This document shows, piece after piece, positions 55,925 to 64,000 of a stretch of 64,000 nucleotides of DNA. Position numbers and translations under genes: made by a program. The stretch is from Lolium rigidum. Its lineage: Eukaryota; Streptophyta; Magnoliopsida; Poales; Poaceae. The stretch spans positions 270,453,687 to 270,517,686 of the forward strand of contig NC_061510.1 in the NCBI RefSeq assembly GCF_022539505.1. The letters run 5' to 3'. Under the pieces are notes generated by a model, which was not told the DNA's origin, did no database searches, and worked only from the letters and a program-made list of their open reading frames with translations. Each line of letters starts with the position of its first letter. Within the stretch, counting starts at the first letter, position 1.

Positions 55925-56381
55925 GGCGAATTCGGTTCCCGAGTGCATATGCTCCCTCTAACAAAAACATATTTTGAAGTGTAAAAAATTTCAACAAAAA
56001 ATTCTACATGTACATCTCCATAGTACATGTGTGTTTGTCATGAAAACCATATATTTTTTGTGGTCTATGTAAAAAAGAGAAAACTTATCTTGTGGAAAGC
56101 TTTAATTTTTGCACCGAATTTTGTCTTTTTACACACACCACCTGGCAAGTCAATTTTTCATGAAATGATTACGTGAACGTGTAGCAGCTGAAGATGTGCA
56201 CGTGCGAATTTTTTGTTTCAAATTTATTACCATTTCAAAATATGTCTTAGATAAATTATGAAATAAAGGAAGCAATATGCTCTCATAAGCCAAAACACAA
56301 CTCCTCCCGGTCCGCTTGAATCACGGCCAGTCCCGATGTATATTATTAGAATCATCATGAAGCCCCTAGAGTAGTTTTTTA

Positions 56382-56417
<36 letters not shown>

Positions 56418-56681
56418 CTAATTTTGTGTTTCTAGGGACTTTGAACCTGAGGGCTGGGTTGTACATCTACTTCTCTAACAAAGTGAGCAAGGCTTACACT
56501 ATCAATAAAGTTATCATAATGCTTTAATCTAAGATCTACTTCGGATTAAATCAAGGAAAATGCCAAGTTAACACACAAGTAGTACATTTTTTTTAGAAAA
56601 GGAAGCAGCTAGCATCTTGATCTTATTCTAATTTTCACTCTCACTCTATGGAATTAAAATCAGTGATAGTATCAGATATTA
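55925..56681. other. MITE-like AT-rich sequence and KANADI 3' flank
   Basis: 55925-56230 (AATTCGGTTCCCGAGTGCAT...) resembles the MITE group at 49937 and 53979 in composition and opening, but I cannot find the second end. 56382-56416 is an (AAT)n microsatellite. The KANADI 3'UTR should lie near 56600. Confidence 0.4.
56382..56416. repeat. (AAT)n microsatellite
   Basis: About 11 AAT units in AT-rich intergenic DNA. Confidence 0.9.
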
Positions 56682-59600
56682 TCACAAGCACTTTAGTAGA
56701 GTTAGCTCTTTGGACGCCGAGGACTCGACGCTGCGCTGTCCCTGCCGCTGCTGTTGCTCCATGCCATTTTGCCACCCCTGCCTCCCCAGACTCATCTCCA
56801 GGCTCGGTATCCTTGATGGCGCGTGCTGCTGCTTCGTGCATGCTTGCTCTGCGGCGCTGCCGGCACTCCTGCCGTTCAACTGTAGTGAGGGCGACAGCGA
56901 TGGTGACGACGACGACGACGACGACCATCTCTTTGCAAGACCTGCGGCGGACGATCTAATCCTGTCCATTTCATCATGGCCTGCATCTACACGCAGACGC
57001 TGTCCTTTGTCCTGCCCTGGGCGCTGGAGCGCACCATCTTGCTGTAATGCACCGCCGCCCCTCCATCCCTGTACAAACATGCATGCTCAAGTGGTTCTTT
57101 GGCAATGCAAATGTGCAATGGCTATGGTTTTCTACCAAATACAGATCATCAATATCCGTTCAGTCTTCAGTGCGCAGGATGAGTAAATGATGCTCGCCCG
57201 GGCAATACTCACGACAGTAAGGAGTACTACGATGCGATGCCTGAACCTATCGCCTTTCCAGCTAATAGTAATACAGGATCCGAGAGTTAACGAAAGATCA
57301 CCTGGTTTTGTTTCATGAAGTATTGCTGAATGGACATGAGGTAGGGGCTAGGTAGCTGCATCCCGCCGCTGGCTTGCTGCTGGAGGTACGGCAGCTGCTC
57401 CACCGGCCGCGACGTCCACGGCTGTCTTCTGCAACTTGTACCAAATAATGTCAGTGTTCGCCTCAGATTTTACTCATCTCGTAACACAGTGAAGTTAGAT
57501 GAGCTTAAGGTAATAAAGAGAAAATGAAGGGGCCTCTCGTGACCTATCACTGTGCATGAGGGTCCGATCCATGCAGGCAGGCAGACACAATGAGTACAAG
57601 AGCCAGCAAAACAGTTAAAACCATCAGGTCGATCGTCACACGAGCGAACCACGTATATGTGCGTACATGCGGCAGGAATTAAACTACCCCTGCGCTGTGC
57701 ATGCAAGGCCCAGATCGAGAGGAGACTAGAGACAAACACGACGAGCAGAAGGCGCCTAGATACTGCATGCAGGATGCAGCTGCAGCCGGCGTAGTTCCTG
57801 CTGTATATGTCTCTCTCACTCTCTGTGACTGAGTGTTAATGCAATGGAACGCTGGCAAGATGGCTTGTCCCTGCTCGCCACTCACTCACTGTGAATTTAA
57901 GCTACCTGAGGCTGGGCTAGAGTGGGTGCGGCAGGCTTTCTCAGCAGGTCAAGCTAAGGACAATGGTGGACGGATGGATGGAGCGATCACATGAATGGAC
58001 GGGTGGGTGGACGGTAGGCAGGCTGCGATCGACTGCGAGCGCCCTTGTCTTGTTCTACTTGTCTCGCGCCAAGATTCGAGCCACCACCCGGCGCAAATGG
58101 CCAGCCCCTGATGGGCGCAGGGGGACAATTTATATGGATCTGAGAACGATCATCACGACGCAGCGAGTCTTAGGCTGCTAGCTGCTCTCTCGCATAATGA
58201 CATCTTTCCCTCTCAGCTGCATGCGATCGTAGTACCGCGAGTTAAGACATGAGGGGAAAGAAAGTCTTGGCATCCATCATGATCAATCTTCCTTCCTCCA
58301 GCCGGGTGGTGCCAGTACTGATCATCGTGGTACAATGTTTTGCGTGATTGATTTGCTAGAAGTTACTTTCCCTTTAAAGACCTGTCCCCCATGGCCATGG
58401 CCACCCCAAGCTGGGCGCTACATGCATGCCTCTATAGTATATCGCAGTATGATTAACTGGAGCAGAGCGTAGAGCCAAGCTTGCTTTTAGTGCCTTCTCT
58501 GCATGGGAGTTTGGAATCAAACATCCGAGGACAATATGCCTGTGTGTACCAGACATGCAGCGAACTGTCACCTTGGCTAGCTACAAACCCCACGGCTGTT
58601 GCTCTACGTGTGTGTGTGTGTGTGGGAATGGGATGTGTGTATTTGGATTCATGGGAGAAAATTATATATGGTGCTGAAATTATAACTGCTTACTCTATTA
58701 CAAGGGGGAAAATAATTTAAGAAAGTAGCATAGATGTTGTGAAGTGAAAGTAAAATACTGCGTACTTGGTTTACCTTGCACTCGGCTAATATCCTTAGAT
58801 TAGAGTCAGTTCATATATAATTGTACGGACAAATGGTTATGAGATAATTACAAGTTTCCATTAAGTAGATTTCTTATATTAATTTGTCTCATGTGTAAAA
58901 AAAAAGTGATGGTTCAGCAACAGCCAAAAATAGTTGAGTAGGCCATGCAATTTGTCTAGCTAGATCATTTTGGTGTTCTTGGATGTGAATTAAACTTTAA
59001 GACATTAACTAACCAACACCATTAAAATTTGGACCCACAATAATATGGAGATCCTCTCTTTTCTCTATAGCTAATTTAGTATTAATAGTCGGATCCACAT
59101 GTGTAGTACTACTATTTTCACTAAATGTAATAACCTCATTTTTCCATTGGTGTAAGAATTTCTGTCGCAAAAGGCAAATGTGGTATCTTCAATTCACATG
59201 TTTTTTACATACATATATCATCACTCAAAGCCTTGTGGTCTTGTTAAAATGATAGTTGTTGTACCATGGGAGTTAACTCAAAGTAAGTGTATACTAGCTC
59301 TCAAGTGAACTATAAAGTGAGTGTTAAGGACCTTACTCCATATGAATCTACATATATGAAATTCAGGCATACATTTTAAAAGTTCAATCACATTTATAAC
59401 ATATAATTATATTTGGATGGCAATTATTTAAGTTCATGTAAAAAAATGTCTCATGTAAAGTGTTAGATTAAACAATTATAGTAATGCACACTTCTTTTAC
59501 AAAACAAGAGAGGATGATTACGTGTTTTTGCATAAAAGATATTAAGGTAGTACACTCTTGCTATCACCATTTCACACATTGCAAAAACACGAATTTAAAT

Positions 59601-61976
59601 GTTAAATGGAACCTTTATTACATTTAAACATTTATAGTAGTTTGGTGGAACAATATAAAATGTTACATGGCGTTCATGGATTTTCTAAATTCCTCCTAGA
59701 TGCACTTAAATTTTATTTCTGTGAAGCGCCGTACTAACAATCTATGTATCTCTTAATTCTCTTAATTGGATTATTATCTGCATTGTGCATATCACATTAA
59801 TCAGATATATCATGTTGTGTGGCTTATGCATGTCCAGGATTATTTCGAGTTCATGGTTGCATTTCCAAGTAAAATTAGCAGGGCATGTTTTAATATATAT
59901 ACTGATGGCTTTGTGCAATTTAAAGTAAATGATGTATCAAACTAGTATGAGACGATGCCAACTTTTGACAGGAAATATATTTTTCCATTGAAAAAATTTC
60001 CATGGTACCATATCTTGTGAAGTTATAATAAGTTGCGTTGGAGATGAACTAGCCATAAGTTTCTAGTAAATTATGTAAATAGTTATGACAGTAACAGAAA
60101 CTTCTGCATCAAAGATTTAATCAATTTTTATATTGATCTATAGTTTTCATGCATCGTCCAAATTAATCGATAGATGCAAAGCCTTATTCTAAAGGTAGTA
60201 TCCAATGAGCATCCTAATCCATCCAACTTTAATCTGGAGATATCAATTAAGATATTGTTGTCATATACCTCCAAAACTCTGCCATGTAATTCAACTCCAT
60301 GCATATAGTTTATCACAAACATACAATCTGCTTAAATGCTTGCACGCACGGAATTTTTTAACGACATCCAAATGGAGCAAATATGGAGGCTGCAGACTTG
60401 CATACACACGGTGACAAAGGAATAATACAAAGCAACTTATTCTACTTGCATGATCGACATTATTACTTGAGTATTATATGACTATAAATATATTCGCAAA
60501 CCTTGAAGTGATGTTGCCAAACACGTCAAAGCTATCCACTTCACCACCTCTCCTCAGGAAGCCCATATCTCTCATCTGGCCATGGCCTGCAGAACACCAT
60601 TTATGCATGTCTGAACATTTAATAATAAAGTATAATGATAAATAATTTTCGAACATATGTTTGTTTGTGGATGTATGGACCATTCAGTATGTGTTCCAAG
60701 AAACACAACTGTAATTACAGCATCCGTTCTATTTCAGTGCTAGCTTTGTACAGTGTATACCGGACTAAGGCGGATGCAAGCACCACACATAGCCCATGCC
60801 AATAATTCAGATAGGATTATGTGATTTGACATTACTGGATGATCATTCAGATACGAAAAAATGTCTCTGAAAAGAAGAAAACAAACACGTTGGCCGAATT
60901 TTACCTGCAGCACATGATCTGTCTGCAGCAGTTCCCTTCACTGTTCTGTACATCTGCATCAGGTCAAGCAAATAAAAAAGTAAGGAAAAGGAAGGATTAA
61001 TTAATTTGTCAATGCCCCGTGCTGCCATTTGGTTTACTCTTGCAGCATACTAATTTAAAAACTTATAATGGTAGTAGTATGAATTAGACACAAGGGATTA
61101 GGTGAAAGAGACAAGAAATACTTGGCAACAGCTAGCTAACTACCTTGGCAAGAAAAAAGAAAGAGTGGAGATGAGCTGATCCGTAAATCATAAGAAAATA
61201 CTAAATTATTGTTTCGTTCTTGAAAGTTGCGAAACTAACAAGAAAATCATAGATGATAAGAAGAGAAAGAGATGAGTTCTCTCGACATCTAGTTACTTGC
61301 CTGCAGGTGGCTCTTGACATGAGCCAGTGTGAGATCCTTCACGTTCATCAACTCCAACACTGATTTTGGTGTTGCTCCTTGAAGATAGAAAATATAGATA
61401 GCTTAATGTTGGGACATAGATATAATATAGGGATAGAAGAGACAAGGGATTTTACAGTAAGATTGCACCATATTTGTTGACTTCCTAAACATTCAGATAC
61501 ATTGGCTATCTCAGAAAATTGGCTCATGTGATTATGAAGTAGCTCCAATCTAAGCAATGGTTCTTCTTAATCAAAACCCGAAACGAACAAACTGAATTCA
61601 TTTTCATGAACGTACTCTCATGGCCACCAAGGAGCTGGACGGCTTGCACGAAGTGCGCATGGAGCGCCGTCGTCCACCGCATCCGTGGAGCCCTGGAGCT
61701 CTTCTTGCCACCAGCACCAGTACCAGATCTTGCTGCACCGCCGGAGGAGCCCGCCTGGCTGTCACAGGAGCTCTTCTTGAATCTCGGGATCTGGCTAGGT
61801 TGGTGCAGACGCTGCTGAAGGTCGGAGTGGCCATTGCGCGGCGCCGTCACCATGTCCAGCCCTAGACAAAGCTTCGTGGACTCTGCGGTGATGGCCATTT
61901 CTTCGCCGCCGACGTTAGTTGCTGACGGCGGGCTGATGTGGAGCGATAGATCCGGGGCAGCAGGAGCAGTCGCCAT
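56682..61976 (-). CDS. KAN: KANADI-type GARP transcription factor, six exons, 361 aa
   Basis: KANADI proteins are nuclear DNA-binding repressors that set abaxial identity in leaves and other lateral organs. Exons (minus): 61976-61616, 61377-61301, 60953-60905, 60586-60502, 57428-57302, 57068-56682; phases match and give 361 residues. The GARP domain spans about 95-154: SRAPRMRWTTALHAHFVQAV, LLGGHERATPKSVLELMNVK, DLTLAHVKSHLQ, MYRTVKGT. Near the N-terminus are DLSLHISPPS and LCLGL (residues 36-40, an LxLxL EAR-type repression motif). The C-terminus has a Ser run, SLEMSLGRQGWQ and ends SKELTLLKCL, as in grass KANADIs. Intron 2 is GC-AG (CAG|GCAAGT). Intron 4 is about 3.1 kb. I do not assign a paralog number. 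No defect is seen. Confidence 0.95.
57429..60501 (-). other. Large fourth intron of the KANADI gene
   Basis: About 3.1 kb between an AAG|GTTTGC donor and a TTGCAG acceptor. Includes a (GT)n run at 58608-58624, a moderately GC-rich part (57600-58400) and an AT-rich part (58700-60300). No coding sequence or clear transposon boundaries were seen. Long KANADI introns may hold regulatory sequence; that is inference. Confidence 0.7.
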
Positions 61977-62245
61977 TGCAACTCACTGGCTAGCCGGCCG
62001 TAACAATGGTGCTGCTGCGACGATCGAGGAGTATGTTTGTGCGTGTGTCCGGGAAAGCTACTTTCGAAGCTCGAGAAATGGAGTGATTAGGTCATGAGTG
62101 GTACATGATTCTTGTATAGGGGTTTGTGTTGCGTTCGTGTGGGTGAGATGAAGGTGCGGTAGTAGATGCATAGGGATGGGGGCTAGTGTGAGAGGGACGA
62201 TAGCAATAGCAAGGTTGGTGGATCGTGAGGCCCCAGTAGAAGTGT

Positions 62246-62248
<3 letters not shown>

Positions 62249-62284
<36 letters not shown>
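62249..62284 (-). promoter_or_regulatory. (GA)18 tract upstream of KANADI
   Basis: A 36-bp AG run about 270 bases upstream of the KANADI ATG; CT on the coding strand. GA/CT runs in plant leaders and promoters can bind BBR/BPC GAGA factors. Whether it is in the 5'UTR or promoter is not known. Confidence 0.55.
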
Positions 62285-62287
<3 letters not shown>

Positions 62288-62870
62288 TTCTCCCTGTTCC
62301 ATGAAATGGTTAGAGAGGTGGAGAAGGCTGCAGGCAGGCACTAAAACCTTTGCAATTTTGGAGGGCTGTGACAACTGACAATGAGACATGGTCTTAACTC
62401 TTAGTTACTGGGTGGGATATCATGCACGGGCTAGCGCGACTGATTCCAAATGATATGGGCAGTTTTTATGTATACTCATTTGTCGTTTATATTGTATGCA
62501 CCGGCTTTAGTATATTCCTATGTCACGACCCATGCATGTATTTTTTGGAGTATCAGAGAACGAAGTTCATTAGATTCTGAATAAATCCTGAAATGAAAGT
62601 GATTCTGAACGAACTTGCTCCGCAAAGAAACCTGACTTGCGTGGACTTGGAATCAAATACCAACAAATATTCATTACATCAGATTAATGGACGTAAGAGA
62701 ACCAAGTATTGACTCAATTTTTTGGAATTAGCTGTATCCAGAACACGTATACTCCCAGTGATCCACTAGGAGTAGAAAAGATCATAGTTGAATTCAGTGT
62801 GTAGCCATTTTCTTGACAGTTTCATCTTTAGTTGTTTCGTAATAATTGGATCTCTATCGTTGTTTTTATC
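62285..62870 (-). other. KANADI upstream flank
   Basis: Promoter-side sequence with no gene. I could not place a convincing TATA box. Confidence 0.4.
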
Positions 62871-62874
62871 TTCT

Positions 62875-62940
62875 AGCTATGCCGAGGCCAGATGTAATGC
62901 TTTTTTTAGTAATAAAACGTCCATTGTCGAAAAATAAATT
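62875..62940 (+). repeat. LINE-like 3' tail fragment
   Basis: CAGATGTAATGCTTTTTTTAG followed by TAATAAAACG and CGAAAAATAAA resembles the end of a grass LINE (AATAAAACGTCC..TCGAAAAA). Too short for certainty. Confidence 0.4.
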
Positions 62941-63099
62941 GGTGCATCTCATCTTGATAAAAATAATGTTGTCCCTAGACCAACGAGTATAATTTTGAAA
63001 CAACAATTCGTATTTTAGCTTTATTTTTTCTCCATTCAATTTAACAACTTACCAAACATATCAGTAATAATGGTTGGAGGTGTAATATTGTAAGTCATA

Positions 63100-64000
63100 T
63101 ATAAAATACGGCAGACAATACAAGCAAAAGGAAAAATAAAAATAAGTGTTTACCTTTCTCCTCGGTGTCACAAAAGCAATACTTCTTGTAACCTTGCCAT
63201 AGCTAGGTTATTCTTTGCCAGCAAGACCTTGTGTTTCAGGAACCACATAAACAAATTATTTCATTGGGATTTTCAACTTCCAGAGGTATGTATACAATCT
63301 AGTGTGACCATGCATTCATCATGTCAGCATAAATATATTTTACATAAAAATGCCATTATTTGTAATCTTCCAAATAAACTTATCATTTGATCAGAAAGTT
63401 GAACCCACATCAATCTTCGACAAGGTGGGTAGGATTCCCCCTACTTCACCTTCCTTTTATTTCCCTCTAGCAATAAAGATTACCAACATATCTGTGATTA
63501 TATTAAATAATATTTGAGATTGAGGACCACCTTGTCGCATCCCCTTTCTAGAAAACAATGTCTAATGTCATCATTAACCCTTATTCCCCTAGGCTACCCC
63601 TCCCCCAACAAAAATTTGAAATCCGGTCACACCAATGAGGATCAGCGACTTTCAGGCGCATCACTTGCTATAAAAACTGCCACTTGAATTTATAATGCTT
63701 TCCCAAAGTCTATCTTTGAGAGCACTTTCCATTTTTCCTGCAAATTTTGTGGATTGTTTCACATGTAAGACCAGCACTCCTTCCAAGATACGTCATACAT
63801 GCATTAACACACTCTGAGTAGGCCTAATCGCCTTTTGAGCCAAACCTGTAACACAATTAGTTGCAACTTTGGTAAAACATTTAAGCTCGCATATTAAGAT
63901 AGCAATATATGTTTATATTGTTGTATCTGCAACATCTTTTCTAGGATAGGAGAGTGATTACCCAAAGTTTTTCTTGAACGGCGGGAATTCTCCTAATACA
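63100..64000 (-). pseudogene. LINE reverse transcriptase and zinc-region remnant, running off the window
   Basis: On the minus strand, broken frames give ILEGVLVLHETIHKICRKNG, KIDFGKA (RT domain with the first catalytic Asp), MRQGGPQSQILFNIITDML (the GLRQGDPLSP region, altered) and GEVGGILPTL. Near 63300-63160, WKLKIPMK and CFCDTEE fit the linker and Cys motif of zf-RVT. The YADD segment is missing, as the sequence jumps to the downstream region. Stops and frame changes show a dead copy. Confidence 0.75.

Noticed and set aside
56641..57186. Plus-strand and alternative frames of 95-158 codons
   Set aside because: Shadows of the last KANADI exon; the minus-strand frame ending SKELTLLKCL is the one that splices in phase.

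Overview
This window looks like chromosomal DNA from a large, repeat-rich grass genome, most likely Triticeae (wheat, Aegilops, barley or rye group). The evidence is plant spliced genes with grass-like GC-rich exons, and nested transposons of kinds typical of Triticeae: CACTA elements with TAGTCGCGG or GGTCCCGG subterminal repeats, Angela-like Copia LTRs, Gypsy LTRs beginning TGATACGTCTCC, a giant-LTR element, Tourist and Mutator MITEs, tRNA-derived SINEs and L1-type LINEs. Family names come from memory of sequence features; no database was searched.

Three host genes look functional, all on the minus strand. A NAC transcription factor (three exons, 298 aa) lies at 10726-12184. A KANADI-type GARP transcription factor (six exons, 361 aa, one GC-AG intron) lies at 56682-61976. 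A 93-aa intronless gene with its own TATA box lies at 45948-46229. A broken, intron-containing copy of the SUMO-activating enzyme subunit 2 gene (SAE2/UBA2) lies at 2899-3950, and an LRR-like fragment at about 45180-45700.

Layout. 1-2.5 kb: 3' part of a Copia element with its LTR. 2.5-6 kb: SAE2 pseudogene, a SINE and a tail-only retroposition scar. 6.4-7.7 kb: LINE 3' remnant broken by a Tourist MITE and followed by an inverted second copy. 7.7-10.4 kb: 5'-truncated Copia with a long open pol frame. 10.7-12.4 kb: NAC gene. 13.4-15.3 kb: TRIM-like element, SINE, LTR fragment, minisatellite. 15.3-31.8 kb: one nest. An outer CACTA has TSD TGT; a second CACTA with TSD TAG sits 9 bp inside its terminus; that one carries a truncated tandem Gypsy; and a solo Angela LTR splits the outer CACTA. 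33.1-35.8 kb: 5'-truncated LINE with 8-bp TSD. 37.0-43.6 kb: giant LTR (LARD/Sukkula-like) holding a solo Gypsy LTR with TSD CTCAC. 43.6-49.1 kb: retroposon remnants and the small gene. 49.9-50.8 kb: a hAT-like MITE inside a Mutator-like MITE. 51.3-55.9 kb: a degenerate MULE with 9-bp direct repeats, carrying a fold-back MITE. 56.7-62 kb: KANADI gene. 63.1 kb to the end: LINE on the minus strand.

The genes do not form an operon or pathway; they are islands between transposons. The two transcription factors belong to developmental families (KANADI in organ polarity, NAC in development or senescence). A technical signal cuts across the window: many frame breaks in transposon genes, and many differences between the two Gypsy LTRs, fall on CAG or CTG triplets. 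This suggests base-calling errors at CHG-methylated cytosines rather than true mutation. I found no undescribed defence or other novel protein system; the novelty is in nested structure, insertion scars and this error pattern.
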